Shown here piece after piece: positions 1 through 10,781 of a stretch of DNA of 64,000 nucleotides (within the stretch, counting starts at the first letter, position 1; each line of letters begins with the position of its first letter). Source of the stretch: Deltaproteobacteria bacterium (lineage in GTDB: Bacteria; Desulfobacterota; Desulfobaccia; Desulfobaccales; 0-14-0-80-60-11); contig JASEFS010000003.1 in assembly GCA_030018495.1 (NCBI GenBank), positions 111,575 to 175,574 of the forward strand. Direction: 5' to 3'. Below the pieces are notes generated by a model. It saw only the letters and a list, made by a program, of their open reading frames with translations, did not search any database and was not told the origin of the DNA. Position numbers and translations under genes: made by a program.

Positions 1-1395
1 GCTTCTGGCCTGCTTTTCCCCTTGGCTTTTCCTATCTTTGATCATCTGGCGGCACCGGGCGATGCCCAACTTGCCCGGCGGCACGTCTTCGGTGATGGTG
101 GAACCGGCCCCCACGTAAGCGCCCGCGCCGATGGTTACGGGCGCCACCAGGGCGGTGTTGCTGCCGATGAACGCGCCGGCTTCGATGACGGTGCGGTGCT
201 TCTTGACCCCGTCATAATTGCAGGTGATGGTGCCCGCGCCCACGTTGACCTTGGGGCCGATTTCGGCGTCCCCCAGATAGGTGAGGTGATTGGCCTTGGC
301 GCCTGCATGAAGTATAGACTTTTTCACTTCCACGAAGTTGCCGATCTTGACCCCTTCCCTAAGGTCGCTCAGGGGCCGCAAGTGAGCCATGGGACCGATT
401 TGCACCCTAGGGCCGATCCGGCTTTCTTCAATATAGCTCCCCATTTTTACCAAGACGCCGTCCGCCAAAACGGAGTCGGCAATTTTGACGTTGGCTTCGA
501 TGACGCAGTTTTCCCCGATGCTGGTGCGGCCTTCCAGAAAGACATTGGGGTAAATGACGGTGTCCCGGCCGATGGCAACCAAGGGGCCGATGAAGGTGTT
601 CTCAGGGTCGATGAGCGTCACGCCGGCAGCCATGTGGCTGTCATTGATTAAGCGTTTGAGGATTTGGGTGGCCTCGGCCAGCTCTTTGCGGCTGTTGATT
701 CCCAGAACTGCTTCCCAGCTCTCTTCGATAACCGCGGCCACCGGTCGGTTTCGCTTTACGGCGAATTCTACAAGGTCCGTAAGGTAGAGTTCCTTCTGGA
801 CATTGTTGGGCTTTAGCAAGGGCAGGGTTTCTTTGAGAAAAGCGGGGTCAAAGAAATAGGTGCCGGTGTTGATTTCCCGGATGCTCAAAATTTCCGGGGA
901 CGCGTCCCGGGATTGGACTACCGCAGCTACAGTGCCGTCCTGGTTCCGCACCACTCGGCCGTAATGGAGGCCCTCAGGGAGAACCGTAGTCTGAATGGTC
1001 ACTGCGGCTTTAGCCTTTTTGTGGGCCTGATAAAGTTCGGCAATACCCGGCCCGGGAATGAGCGGCACGTCACCGCAAAGCACGAGAACATCGACTGCTT
1101 CGGGCGGCACCAGGCTCATGCCCACCTGCACGGCGTGGCCGGTGCCCCTTTGAGGGTCCTGGACTGCGCAGCGCACCGGATAATCCTTCAGCACCTCTTT
1201 GACTTTCTCAGCCTGATACCCCACGACTGCCACGATATCAGTAATTCCCAATTCGAGAAGAGTGTCCAGAAGATAGGCGATCATGGGCCGCCCCAAGATT
1301 TCATGGAGCACCTTGGGCCGGCTGGACTTCATGCGGGTTCCCTGGCCTGCGGCCAAAACAATGGCGGTGGCTTCGATTTGGCGGGTGCTGCTCAT
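1..1395 (-). CDS. glmU: GlmU, bifunctional UDP-GlcNAc pyrophosphorylase/glucosamine-1-P acetyltransferase (3' end cut by window)
   Basis: Makes UDP-N-acetylglucosamine in the cytoplasm for peptidoglycan and lipopolysaccharide. It acetylates glucosamine-1-phosphate (C-terminal domain) and transfers UMP from UTP (N-terminal domain). The N-terminus shows the nucleotidyltransferase signature LAAGQGTRM at residues 14-22, followed by the PKVLHE stretch. The C-terminal third is a hexapeptide-repeat left-handed beta helix, ending in a Lys/Arg-rich tail (MIKDRKSQGEKQ). 465 codons are open and no stop is reached, so only the last few residues are missing. Tandem ATGs lie at 1398 and 1395; GGATAC sits at better spacing for 1395. 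It lies 30 bp after the stop of the histidine kinase at 1426-3051, on the same strand. Confidence 0.96.
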   Translation of the reverse strand, partial: MSSTRQIEATAIVLAAGQGTRMKSSRPKVLHEILGRPMIAYLLDTLLELGITDIVAVVGYQAEKVKEVLKDYPVRCAVQDPQRGTGHAVQVGMSLVPPEAVDVLVLCGDVPLIPGPGIAELYQAHKKAKAAVTIQTTVLPEGLHYGRVVRNQDGTVAAVVQSRDASPEILSIREINTGTYFFDPAFLKETLPLLKPNNVQKELYLTDLVEFAVKRNRPVAAVIEESWEAVLGINSRKELAEATQILKRLINDSHMAAGVTLIDPENTFIGPLVAIGRDTVIYPNVFLEGRTSIGENCVIEANVKIADSVLADGVLVKMGSYIEESRIGPRVQIGPMAHLRPLSDLREGVKIGNFVEVKKSILHAGAKANHLTYLGDAEIGPKVNVGAGTITCNYDGVKKHRTVIEAGAFIGSNTALVAPVTIGAGAYVGAGSTITEDVPPGKLGIARCRQMIKDRKSQGEKQARS

Positions 1396-1406
1396 CATAT
1401 GTATCC

Positions 1407-1415
1407 ATTATAGCA
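1407..1415 (-). promoter_or_regulatory. Possible extended -10 promoter of glmU
   Basis: The minus strand reads TGC-TATAAT, a consensus extended -10 box, 11 bases before the glmU ATG. No good -35 is seen at 17 bases. Transcription would begin only a few bases before the start codon. It is suggestive, not proven. Confidence 0.35.
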
Positions 1416-1425
1416 GAAAATTAAG

Positions 1426-3051
1426 TCAAACCATTTTGGAGTATTTCGACAATTCTTGTGCCGGCAGCACAAAGCTTATCCGGGTGCCGCTGTCCGGCTT
1501 GCTCCAGATCTCAAAGGTGCCGTCGAACATGTGCACCCGTTCTTCAATGGAAGCAAGACCCATGCCTCTTCTATTCGGAGCTTTGGCTTTGTTCCCTGCA
1601 ATATCGAATCCCCGGCCGTTATCAGCCACCAAAAAATGCAAATAATTGTAACGCCGATTGATGCGAATGGTCACTTCGGAAGCGCCCGCATGTTTGCTGA
1701 TGTTGGCCAGGGTTTCCTGAAAAATGCGATAAATCCCGATTTGTGCGGCTTTGGAAAGATAGGGGGAGACGGTTTCCATATCAACATCGAACTTAAGATT
1801 TTGGCTTTCCGAGAAATCAGAGAAAAGTTGCTTCAGGGCAGTCTCCAGTCCGAAGTCCTCCAGGACCGGGGGGCTGAGGTTCAGGGAAATCCGCCTCACT
1901 TTGTCGATCAGTTCACGGACTTGCGCCAGGACGTCGTCGAGCTTTTGCTTTAGTTTGACCTGACTTCCCGATAAAGTTCGTTGAAGGCCGGAAAGCTGCA
2001 ATTTGAGAATGATCAAGGACTGACCCAGATCATCGTGCAATTCCCGGGAGATGCGCTGGCGCTCCTGCTCCTGGGTTTGCAAAATCTGAGAGGTCAGATG
2101 CCGTAATTTTTCCTCCGATTCCCTAAGGGAGTTTTCGAAGCGCCGGCGCTCTTCTATCTCCTTGAGCAGTTGCACATTGGTGGCTTCCAGGGCCGCGGTG
2201 CGCTCTCTGACCTGGCTTTCCAGAACGTCATTGGCCCTTTCAAGAGCCTCCTGGGTCTGCTTCAGTTCGCGGAAAACCAGGCTGAAAGGCTCGGAGATGC
2301 CGGTGGCAATGACCGCTTTATAGATGAAATAAAAGGACAGGATTTTAAAGTAATGCCCCACCATGTTGGCCAGATCGTAGACCCCGACATAGTAGGTGAA
2401 ACTTATTTCCGAGGCGATCATGGCCAGCAGGGACCAGGCCACCAGGCGCCAGATATTCTTATCGAAGTTATGGCGGGTAAGCAGCAAAAATCCTAGAGCC
2501 GCCGCCAGGATGCCGCAGATAATGTATTCACTGACAATCTTGTAAGTCGTCAGGCCCTGCCCTTCAACATAGCAGACCGGGAACAGGCCCCACGAAAAAA
2601 TCGACAGCAATATAAAAGTGAAGACGAACAAGTACCCTGCCAGGGTCAACCGGGGGTAAAGGCTGCGAGTGAGGAAAACGGGGGCGATAAGAAAAGAGAC
2701 GCCTTCCAGATACCTGGAGGCGATCCACAACTGGGTCGGCAGGTTGGCGCCGTATCCCGGAAACACCTGCATGCCCTTGTATGCCAGGGTATGCAGAAGG
2801 TCCAGATTGCCTACAAACAGATAGGCAATTCCCAGGAGCAGAAGATAATTATTCTGCATCAGGTGCCGCGAGTTCCAGGCCAGGGCAAAAATCGCCCAGG
2901 CGATGGCCACGCTGAACATTTCCACCAGGGAGTGGAAGAGGATATAGTGATTGAAGGTGGTCAGGTATAAGCCGACGGCCGCCGCCAAAACGATCAGGAT
3001 TCTGGCCAGCCGGACCAGCGGTTCTTTTAAGGTATGAATTATTGCTTGCAC
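1426..3051 (-). CDS. Membrane MASE3-type sensor histidine kinase (NarL-class)
   Basis: 541 residues. About the first 250 form seven or so hydrophobic helices typical of the MASE3 sensor domain (WNSRHL, GNLDLLHTLAYKGM motifs). A coiled coil of about 80 residues follows, then a HisKA_3 phosphoacceptor (ERQRISRELHDDLGQS, His near residue 340) and a HATPase_c domain with the DNGRGF G-box near the end. It would autophosphorylate and signal to a LuxR/NarL-type regulator; none adjoins it. The start is GTG at 3051 without a clear ribosome site, so the N-terminus is uncertain by a few residues. The ligand is unknown; MASE3 is a named domain of unknown signal. Confidence 0.88.
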   Translation of the reverse strand: MQAIIHTLKEPLVRLARILIVLAAAVGLYLTTFNHYILFHSLVEMFSVAIAWAIFALAWNSRHLMQNNYLLLLGIAYLFVGNLDLLHTLAYKGMQVFPGYGANLPTQLWIASRYLEGVSFLIAPVFLTRSLYPRLTLAGYLFVFTFILLSIFSWGLFPVCYVEGQGLTTYKIVSEYIICGILAAALGFLLLTRHNFDKNIWRLVAWSLLAMIASEISFTYYVGVYDLANMVGHYFKILSFYFIYKAVIATGISEPFSLVFRELKQTQEALERANDVLESQVRERTAALEATNVQLLKEIEERRRFENSLRESEEKLRHLTSQILQTQEQERQRISRELHDDLGQSLIILKLQLSGLQRTLSGSQVKLKQKLDDVLAQVRELIDKVRRISLNLSPPVLEDFGLETALKQLFSDFSESQNLKFDVDMETVSPYLSKAAQIGIYRIFQETLANISKHAGASEVTIRINRRYNYLHFLVADNGRGFDIAGNKAKAPNRRGMGLASIEERVHMFDGTFEIWSKPDSGTRISFVLPAQELSKYSKMV

Positions 3052-3180
3052 TTTATGGCTTGGGTTCCGGGCTTGTCATCCGAGCGGCAATTGCATCTCG
3101 ACAAGGAAAATTGGCCATCAACCTGCTGCCCTTAGGAACGATTCATTCCATAGTTGAAATATATAATTCGCGTTTTGGAA

Positions 3181-3214
3181 AAAAAAAGGCAAGCCTGGCA
3201 AACCAGACTTGCCT
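3181..3214 (-). terminator. Intrinsic terminator of the atp operon
   Basis: The stem pairs GGCAAG with CTTGCC, plus an inner CTGG/CCAG step. On the minus strand it is followed by a run of at least seven T. It lies 24 bases past the atpC stop, as expected for a rho-independent terminator. Confidence 0.85.
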
Positions 3215-3237
3215 CCAAGTAAGACTTGCTGAGGTGA

Positions 3238-3645
3238 TTAACGGGCGGCCACCTTCATCCGCACCATGGAGCGCCGCAGCGCGGCTTCGGCTCGGGCCCA
3301 GTCAATCTGCTCGGTTTTGGCCGCGGCCAATCTGGCTTCGGCCCGTTCCCGGGCGCGGCGGGCCCGCTCCACATCAATTTCGCGGCCGAATTCCGCAGCT
3401 TCGGCCACAATGGTGATCTTGGTGCCGGTCACTTCGGCAAAGCCGCCGCTGACCGCCAAGTATTCGGTTTTACCGCCTTCTCTGTAGTACATCTCCCCGA
3501 TATCCAGGGCGCTCAGAAAAGGCACGTGCCCGACGAGCACGCCGAACTGGCCTTCAACACCGGGACAGACTACGATATCCGCGGTAGTGGACACCACCTT
3601 GCGATCAGGGGTTACCACTTCCAACTGGAGCTGTTTCTCTGCCAT
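3238..3645 (-). CDS. atpC: ATP synthase F1 epsilon subunit
   Basis: 135 residues. This is the central-stalk subunit that couples c-ring rotation to F1 and can inhibit ATP hydrolysis. It has the usual two parts: an N-terminal beta sandwich ([23 protein letters not shown]) and a C-terminal Arg/Ala-rich helical hairpin from about residue 88. Length is normal. Last gene of the operon, 22 bp after atpD and followed by the terminator at 3181-3214. Confidence 0.96.
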   Translation of the reverse strand: MAEKQLQLEVVTPDRKVVSTTADIVVCPGVEGQFGVLVGHVPFLSALDIGEMYYREGGKTEYLAVSGGFAEVTGTKITIVAEAAEFGREIDVERARRARERAEARLAAAKTEQIDWARAEAALRRSMVRMKVAAR

Positions 3646-3667
3646 GGATTTCTACTCCATGCCGGAA

Positions 3668-5095
<1,428 letters not shown>

Positions 5096-5109
5096 TTAGT
5101 CAGACGGCT

Positions 5110-5988
5110 TTAGCCTTTCAGGGCTTCGGCGCCGCCCACAATATCCATCAATTCTTTTGTAATGGCCGCCTGCCGGGCCTTATTCATCACCAGGGTCAAC
5201 TGGGTGATCATTTCCTTGCAGTTGTTGGACGCGTTGTCCATCGCGGTCATGCGGGCCGCATGCTCACTGGCGGAGTTCTCCAGGAAGCCGTGATACATGA
5301 GGGTGTTGACGTACTTAGGCAGGAGGAATTCCAGAAATTGCTCCACCGGCGGCTCAAAGATGTACTCCAGGGCCGCGCCGCCCTCTGCTTCTTCCGTAGT
5401 TTCCTCAGGGGAGATGGGCAGGAGCTTAACCAGCTTGGGTTTCTGGATGGCCACGTTGATGAACTCAGCGTGGATCAGATATACTTCCTGCACCTGGCCG
5501 GTGAGGAATTCGCTCATGGCCTCCCGGGCCACCACCTGAGCGTTGGTGTAATCGAACTTGTTCCAGACGTCCACGTACGAATTGGTGAGTTCGTACTTGC
5601 GGCGCCGGAAGAAGTCCCGGCCTTTCCGCCCCACACAGGTCAAGGACACGCCGGTCCCGGCCGCGTCTTTTTCCCGCATGAATTTGACTGCGGCGTTGAT
5701 CAGGTTGACATTGAAGCTGCCGCACAAGCCGCGGTCGGCGGTCATCAGCACCAAGCCGACTTTTTCCACTACCGGGGCCCGCTGAAAGAAGGGGTGGATT
5801 TCCGGTTCTATCCCCCGGGAGAGGTTGCCCAGCATATTGGCAAAGGATTCGGCGTAGGGGCGAAAATTCTCCATACGGGTCTGCGCCCCCCGCAGTTTGG
5901 CCGCCGCCACCATGTTCATGGCTTTGGTGATCTGCTGGGTCTTTTTGACCGCGGCGATTTTGCGCCTGAGATCTCGTAGCGTTGCCAT
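5110..5988 (-). CDS. atpG: ATP synthase F1 gamma subunit
   Basis: 292 residues; the rotating central shaft inside the alpha3beta3 head. The N-terminal helix begins MATLRDLRRKIAAVKKTQQITKAMNMVA, and the C-terminal helix carries the family's NKARQAAITKELMDIVGGAEAL ending; both are textbook gamma. A Rossmann-like middle holds LMTADRGLCGSFN. It lies 18 bp after atpA. Nothing unusual. Confidence 0.97.
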   Translation of the reverse strand: MATLRDLRRKIAAVKKTQQITKAMNMVAAAKLRGAQTRMENFRPYAESFANMLGNLSRGIEPEIHPFFQRAPVVEKVGLVLMTADRGLCGSFNVNLINAAVKFMREKDAAGTGVSLTCVGRKGRDFFRRRKYELTNSYVDVWNKFDYTNAQVVAREAMSEFLTGQVQEVYLIHAEFINVAIQKPKLVKLLPISPEETTEEAEGGAALEYIFEPPVEQFLEFLLPKYVNTLMYHGFLENSASEHAARMTAMDNASNNCKEMITQLTLVMNKARQAAITKELMDIVGGAEALKG

Positions 5989-6006
5989 GCCAGCCCCCTA
6001 ACGGCC

Positions 6007-7530
6007 TTAAGCAGCCGCACCGCTGGGCTGGAATACCTTATCGAATTCCTCCAGCGCGGCTTTCATCCGGCTGTCCAGTTCCGGGGTGAATTCCTTCTTA
6101 GCGTCAAGTTCGGCCCAGATGTCCGAATATTTGTTCTCAATAAAGGTATAAAGCTGCTTTTCGTAATCGCCCAGAACTTCGACCGGGTACTTGTCCAGGA
6201 AGCCCCGGGTGCCGGCGTAGATGATGGACACCTGCTTGACCATGGGCAGCGGTTCATACTGCGGCTGCTTCAGGATTTCCACCAGGCGCATGCCCCGGTT
6301 GAGCTGCTGCTGGGTGGCTTTGTCCAGCTCGGAGCCGAACTGGGCGAAAGCCGCCAGTTCCCGATACTGGGCCAGTTCCAGGCGCAGCATGCCGGCCACC
6401 TGCTTCATGGCCTTCACCTGGGCCGCACCGCCTACTCTGGACACGGAGAGGCCGACGTTGATGGCGGGCCGGACGCCGGAGAAGAACAGACCCGGCTCCA
6501 AGTAGACCTGGCCGTCGGTGATGGAAATCACGTTGGTCGGGATATAGGCGGACACGTCGCCCTGCTGCGTCTCGATGATGGGCAGGGCGGTGAGGGAGCC
6601 GGCGCCCAGCGCGTCGTTCAGCTTGGCGGCCCGTTCCAACAGGCGGGAATGGTTGTAGAAAATGTCGCCGGGATAAGCTTCACGTCCCGGAGGCCGCCTG
6701 AGGAGCAGGGAGATCTGCCGGTAGGCTTGGGCCTGCTTGGTCAAGTCGTCGTAAATAATCAGGGCGTGGCGGCCGGTATCACGATAGTATTCGCCCATGG
6801 CGCAGCCGGCGTAAGCCGCCACGTACTGCAAGGGCGCCGGCTCTGATGCGGAAGCGTTGACTACGATGGTATGCCCCATGGCGCCGTTGCGCTCCAGCGC
6901 GTCCACTACCTGGGCCACCGTGGATTTTTTCTGCCCGATGGCTACGTAAATGCAGATGATGCCGGAATCTTTCTGGTTGATGATGGCATCGACGCACAAG
7001 GCGGTTTTGCCGATCTGGCGGTCGCCGATGATCAGTTCCCGCTGACCCCGGCCCACCGGAGTCATGGCATCCACCGCTTTGTAGCCGGTGTACATGGGCT
7101 CATTCACCGGCTGGCGCTCGATGACGCCCGGAGCTTTAACCTCAATGCGCCGAAACTCCTTGGTTTCGATGGGGCCCTTGCCGTCCAGGGGATTGCCCAC
7201 CGGGTCGATGACCCGCCCCAGGACCGCGTCCCCGACGGGCACCTCAGCGATACGGCCGGTGCGCTTGACCATGTCGCCTTCTTTAATGTGGGTGTCCTCA
7301 CCGAGGATGGCGCAACCCACGTTGTCCTCTTCCAGGTTGAGGGCGATGCCGTAAATTCCGCCCGGGAACTCCAACAGCTCCATGGCCATACACTTTTCCA
7401 CGCCATAAACGCGGGCGATACCATCACCGACGGACAGGACCGTGCCGGTTTCCGCCACCTCAACCTTTTTCTCGTAGTCCTTGATTTGGGTACGAATTAT
7501 TTGGCTGATTTCCTCGGCTCTGATTTCCAT
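6007..7530 (-). CDS. atpA: ATP synthase F1 alpha subunit
   Basis: 507 residues; the non-catalytic nucleotide-binding subunit that alternates with beta. Walker A is GDRQIGKTA near residue 170; the [11 protein letters not shown] and [12 protein letters not shown] stretches are hallmark alpha sequence. The start ATG directly follows the atpH stop (7531), so the two are translationally coupled. Full length. Confidence 0.98.
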   Translation of the reverse strand: MEIRAEEISQIIRTQIKDYEKKVEVAETGTVLSVGDGIARVYGVEKCMAMELLEFPGGIYGIALNLEEDNVGCAILGEDTHIKEGDMVKRTGRIAEVPVGDAVLGRVIDPVGNPLDGKGPIETKEFRRIEVKAPGVIERQPVNEPMYTGYKAVDAMTPVGRGQRELIIGDRQIGKTALCVDAIINQKDSGIICIYVAIGQKKSTVAQVVDALERNGAMGHTIVVNASASEPAPLQYVAAYAGCAMGEYYRDTGRHALIIYDDLTKQAQAYRQISLLLRRPPGREAYPGDIFYNHSRLLERAAKLNDALGAGSLTALPIIETQQGDVSAYIPTNVISITDGQVYLEPGLFFSGVRPAINVGLSVSRVGGAAQVKAMKQVAGMLRLELAQYRELAAFAQFGSELDKATQQQLNRGMRLVEILKQPQYEPLPMVKQVSIIYAGTRGFLDKYPVEVLGDYEKQLYTFIENKYSDIWAELDAKKEFTPELDSRMKAALEEFDKVFQPSGAAA

Positions 7531-8082
7531 TTATAAAACCTCGCCTTTTATTAAAGATTCTCTTAAGGAAGAGAGCTGGGTCCGTACACTGCCGTCCAGC
7601 ACCAGGTCTCCCACCCGGGCCACAATGCCTCCGATGATGGCGGGATCCTCTTCAAAATCCATCACCACCTTGGACTTGGTCATTTTTTCCAGACCTTGCC
7701 GCAGGCGTTCCTGCATGGCTTCATCCATGGCGACTGCGGCCTTCACATGCGCCCGCTTGACATTCTCGATATCATCGACGAACTGCTGGTAGACTTGGGC
7801 GATGCCGTTTAAGGCCGCCAGCCGATGCTTGTCAAACAGGAGCTTGAGAAAATTGCTCACCAAGGGAGAAAGGTTTATAAGTTCGGCGACCCGGAAAAGC
7901 AATTGTTTCCGCTCCTCCAAGCCGTGAATGGGGTTGAGCAAAGCATCCTTCAGTTCCGGTTCCCGCTCCAGTAATTGGGCGAATCCCGAAAGCTCCTCCC
8001 CATATTCCTTGTATTTGCCATCTTCCTGGCCCAGCATCAGCAGGGCCTTGGCATAGCGCCGGGAAACGGTTAAATCAATCAA
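7531..8082 (-). CDS. atpH: ATP synthase F1 delta subunit
   Basis: 183 residues. It links the F1 head to the peripheral stalk (OSCP homologue). An N-terminal six-helix bundle (VSRRYAKALLMLGQ) is followed by the conserved C-terminal DLVLDGSVRTQLSSLRESL segment. It overlaps atpF by 4 bp upstream and abuts atpA downstream. Confidence 0.95.
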   Translation of the reverse strand: MIDLTVSRRYAKALLMLGQEDGKYKEYGEELSGFAQLLEREPELKDALLNPIHGLEERKQLLFRVAELINLSPLVSNFLKLLFDKHRLAALNGIAQVYQQFVDDIENVKRAHVKAAVAMDEAMQERLRQGLEKMTKSKVVMDFEEDPAIIGGIVARVGDLVLDGSVRTQLSSLRESLIKGEVL

Positions 8083-8693
8083 TGCTTTTCCACCACCTTT
8101 TCAAGATATTCATCCACCAACCGCTGCTGGTCGGCGGGGGTGATCTTCTCTCTGATGATCTTTTCAGCCAGCTCCGTCGCCTGGCTGGCCACTTCCTGCT
8201 TCAATTTCTGAATGGCCTTCTTGGTTTCCTGGGCGATGCTGAGGGCCGCCATATCCTTGATGCGTGAGGCCACCATCTCAGCCTTTTCAATGATTTTGGT
8301 CTTCTCCAACTGGCCTTCTTCCACGTAAAGCTGAATGATCTTCTCCCGTTCAGCCGCCACTTCGGCCAGCCTGGTCTCGGCCTCTTTCAAGGCCTTTTGG
8401 GCTGCGAGTTTTTTGGCTTCCAAGTCGCTCAGGGTTTGGGCGATTTCCTGAGAGCGCTGCGCGAAGAAGTCTTTGATCGGGAACTTTTTGATGAGCAAAT
8501 ATCCCAAAATGCCGGCAAAGACCAGAAAGTTCGCGGTGCGCCAAATGAAATCCTGGATTTTTTCAGGAGTGATCCCCCCGTGTTCGTCATGGGCCGCCTC
8601 AGCGCCCAAGGCCGCGCCGGCCAGGATCAGCCAAGCCGCGCCGGCCAGGAGTATCACCAGCCATTGCCTGTTCAGCCAGCCTGATTTAGTCAT
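8079..8693 (-). CDS. atpF: ATP synthase F0 b subunit
   Basis: 204 residues from the ATG at 8693, chosen because it overlaps the atpF' stop in a 4-base coupling; a longer reading to 8813 would overlap atpF' deeply. The N-terminus has a hydrophobic signal-like or anchor helix (WLVILLAGAAWLILAGAAL), then a second hydrophobic helix (FLVFAGILGYLLI), then a long charged coiled coil that forms the peripheral stalk and binds delta. The extra N-terminal hydrophobic segment is common in deltaproteobacterial b subunits. Confidence 0.93.
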   Translation of the reverse strand: MTKSGWLNRQWLVILLAGAAWLILAGAALGAEAAHDEHGGITPEKIQDFIWRTANFLVFAGILGYLLIKKFPIKDFFAQRSQEIAQTLSDLEAKKLAAQKALKEAETRLAEVAAEREKIIQLYVEEGQLEKTKIIEKAEMVASRIKDMAALSIAQETKKAIQKLKQEVASQATELAEKIIREKITPADQQRLVDEYLEKVVEKH

Positions 8694-9118
8694 GAGAGTT
8701 CCCTCCCGATTATCTTGGCGGCCAGCGCTTGGGCGAAGTCCTGAGCCTGAGCCTGCAAAGCCTTCCGGGCCTTGGCCATATCTTCTTTGATCTTCTTTTC
8801 CACCTTGGCCCATTCCTCGTCCACCTCCTGCTTCACTTTCTCCAAAAGCGAAGCTTCCGCCTGGGACCCTTCCTGCCGCAATGCTTCCCGCTGACTCAAA
8901 CCTTGGCGACGGGCCTCGGCGAGGTTCTCCTGTATCTGGTTCAGCACGCCCTGTTCATTCACATTAAGCTGGGCGACATCGCCTTCAAAGGAGATAATCT
9001 CGGCCTGGCGGGCCTTCAAGCCTTGCCGCAGGGGCCGAAACAGCACCAAATTGAGGAGGTAAACCAACAGGAGAAAATTGACAATTTGTACAAATACGGT
9101 CCAATCAAGTGCAATCAT
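8690..9118 (-). CDS. atpF': ATP synthase F0 b' subunit
   Basis: 142 residues; the second peripheral-stalk subunit. One N-terminal membrane helix (FVQIVNFLLLVYLLNLVLF) is followed by a coiled coil with heptads rich in Ala, Gln and Glu. First gene of the operon. Organisms with b plus b' build a heterodimeric stalk, unlike the b2 of E. coli. atpI, atpB and atpE are not found nearby. Confidence 0.93.
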   Translation of the reverse strand: MIALDWTVFVQIVNFLLLVYLLNLVLFRPLRQGLKARQAEIISFEGDVAQLNVNEQGVLNQIQENLAEARRQGLSQREALRQEGSQAEASLLEKVKQEVDEEWAKVEKKIKEDMAKARKALQAQAQDFAQALAAKIIGRELS

Positions 9119-9222
9119 CCTGAGGTGCCACCTTGTAAGTTATTTTGCAAAATTAATCGGTTACCCGGTTCTTGATCTGGCATCAGGCGGGTTAAGCTCA
9201 TGTGTATCTTTTCACGAATGCC

Positions 9223-9251
9223 CTTTTAACCTATTTTTGCTGGCCTGTCAA
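9223..9251 (-). promoter_or_regulatory. Possible sigma70 promoter for the atp operon
   Basis: Minus strand TTGACA (9251-9246), a 17-base spacer, then TAAAAG (9228-9223). The -35 is perfect and the -10 matches 4 of 6. It lies about 105 bp upstream of atpF'. Confidence 0.4.
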
Positions 9252-9269
9252 AATTTTTTTTAAAAAATT

Positions 9270-10376
9270 TCAGCCTCCGAAGACAAAGCGGCGCATACGG
9301 ATATTCAAGAGGACGCCTAAAGCAAGCATGGTGGTGATCAGGGAGGAGCCGCCGTAGCTCAACAAGGGCAGGGGAATGCCCACCACCGGCATGAGGCCGG
9401 TAACCATGGACAAGTTGATAAATATCTGCCAGAAAAGAAGCGCGACCACTCCCACCGCCAAAAACTGGCCGAAGCGGTCCTTGCAGGTGCGGGCGATCTG
9501 GAGCCCCCAGAGAATAATGCCGGCGTAAAGCAGGAGCACCACGGCCGAGCCCACAAAGCCCCATTCTTCGGCAAAAACCGAAAACACGAAGTCCGTGTGC
9601 TGCTCCGGGAGGAAGTAAAGCTGACTCTGGGTGCCCTGGAGAAAGCCCTTGCCCCAGAACTGGCCGGAGCCCACCGCGATTTTTGATTGAATAATGTGAT
9701 AGCCCGCGCCCAGCGGGTCTTTTTCCGGGTCGAGGAAGGTGAGAATGCGCTGCTTTTGGTAGTCCTTAAGAAAAGGCCAAGCCGCCGGAGCCGCCAAGAC
9801 AACGCTCAGGACGCCGGCGACCAGGGTGCGCCAGTGCACTCCGGCAAACAGGATAACGGCTGCGGCCACCGCCAGTACCAGCAGCCCCGAACCCAGATCG
9901 GGCTGCTTGATGATCAGGAGCGCCGGCACCAATATCAGGGCCAGGGGAGCCAGCAGGTCCTTTAATTTAAGGGGCGAAAAATTCGGGCGCTTGTGGAAGT
10001 AGCGGGCCAGGACCAGGATGACGGCCAGCTTGACCAGTTCCGCAGGCTGGAAGGTAACAGGCCCCAGAGCCAGCCATCGGCGGGAGCCCGAGACCATCTT
10101 GCCTGCGACCATCACGCCGATGAGCAGCACAAGGCTCAAGAGATAAAGAGGATAAGCCAGCTTTTCATAATGCCGGTAATCATAGAGCAGGGAGAAGAGC
10201 ATGACCGTCAGCCCGACCCCCAGCCAATATAATTGTTTGATATACACCGGCGTGGCGCCTTCCGGGGTGCGGTTGTAACCGGCGCTGTATAAATTGACGC
10301 TGCCGATGGCGATGACGATGAGAATCAGTGTCAACAGCAGCCAGTCAAAGTTTTGGACGAGGCGGCGATCAAACAT
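9270..10376 (-). CDS. rodA: RodA, SEDS-family peptidoglycan glycosyltransferase
   Basis: 368 residues, almost wholly hydrophobic with about ten membrane helices. SEDS proteins polymerise lipid II; RodA works with PBP2 and MreBCD in side-wall growth. Conserved stretches include EQHTDFVFSVFAEEWGFVGS and the C-terminal PLPLLSYGGSSLI. The FtsW/RodA split rests on its short termini and the shape-protein style N-terminus (LVQNFDWLLL). Transcribed alone: the upstream gap to recR is repeat-filled, and the downstream gap separates it from atp. Confidence 0.9.
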   Translation of the reverse strand: MFDRRLVQNFDWLLLTLILIVIAIGSVNLYSAGYNRTPEGATPVYIKQLYWLGVGLTVMLFSLLYDYRHYEKLAYPLYLLSLVLLIGVMVAGKMVSGSRRWLALGPVTFQPAELVKLAVILVLARYFHKRPNFSPLKLKDLLAPLALILVPALLIIKQPDLGSGLLVLAVAAAVILFAGVHWRTLVAGVLSVVLAAPAAWPFLKDYQKQRILTFLDPEKDPLGAGYHIIQSKIAVGSGQFWGKGFLQGTQSQLYFLPEQHTDFVFSVFAEEWGFVGSAVVLLLYAGIILWGLQIARTCKDRFGQFLAVGVVALLFWQIFINLSMVTGLMPVVGIPLPLLSYGGSSLITTMLALGVLLNIRMRRFVFGG

Positions 10377-10381
10377 AAAGG

Positions 10382-10410
10382 CGGTTTTCGGTTTCCAGTT
10401 TTCGGTTTTA
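10382..10410 (+). repeat. GGTTTTC-type heptad array, 5' side of rodA
   Basis: About four imperfect 7-base units (GGTTTTC, GGTTTCC, AGTTTTC, GGTTTTA) starting 6 bases outside the rodA start codon. Reading away from rodA the strand is GGTTTTC. Confidence 0.8.
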
Positions 10411-10464
10411 GGTAAAAAACAAGTTACTATGCCCGGGGCTTTGGCAGACCAAGTAAATTCATGC

Positions 10465-10592
10465 CTCCACCCGAGGGCTTTAATGATTCCTTCACGTCTG
10501 CTGGTCGATATACTTGATGGCGCCGCCTATGGGCAGGCCGTAGGCGATGCGGCTGACTAAATGCCTTAGGTTGCAACTTTCGCTCAGACATA
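10465..10592 (-). pseudogene. Decayed duplicate of the recR 3' end
   Basis: 10499-10557 matches recR positions 10822-10880 with only two differences in 59 bases. Weaker similarity extends both ways, from the CTCCACCC near the recR stop out to the GCTCAGA...TAG stretch. It equals roughly the last 45 codons of recR. It is not expressed as such: the reading frame carries stops and indels. The offset from the real gene is 323 bp. Confidence 0.8.
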
Positions 10593-10642
10593 GGGCGGCC
10601 CGTGGCCGCCTCATGCAAAACGGCGTGCACGGCACGCCCTAT
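10590..10642. repeat. Double-hairpin REP/BIME-like palindrome
   Basis: Outer arms ATAGGGCG (10590-10597) and CGCCCTAT (10635-10642) enclose two hairpins. One pairs GGCGGCC with GGCCGCC around CGT (10594-10610); the other pairs GGCGTGC with GCACGCC around ACG (10622-10638). Both have 7-bp stems and 3-base loops, so the element can also fold as a cloverleaf-like cross. Confidence 0.75.
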
Positions 10643-10702
10643 AGCCTGAATTTCAACGTTTTCTTAAATTTTTCCTTGACAAGGTAAACCCCAAAATTAT
10701 TC

Positions 10703-10776
<74 letters not shown>

Positions 10777-10781
10777 CCCTT

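Noticed and set aside
10427..10630. Minus-strand frame of 67 codons after rodA
   Set aside because: It is the decayed recR copy in a wrong frame plus the palindrome.
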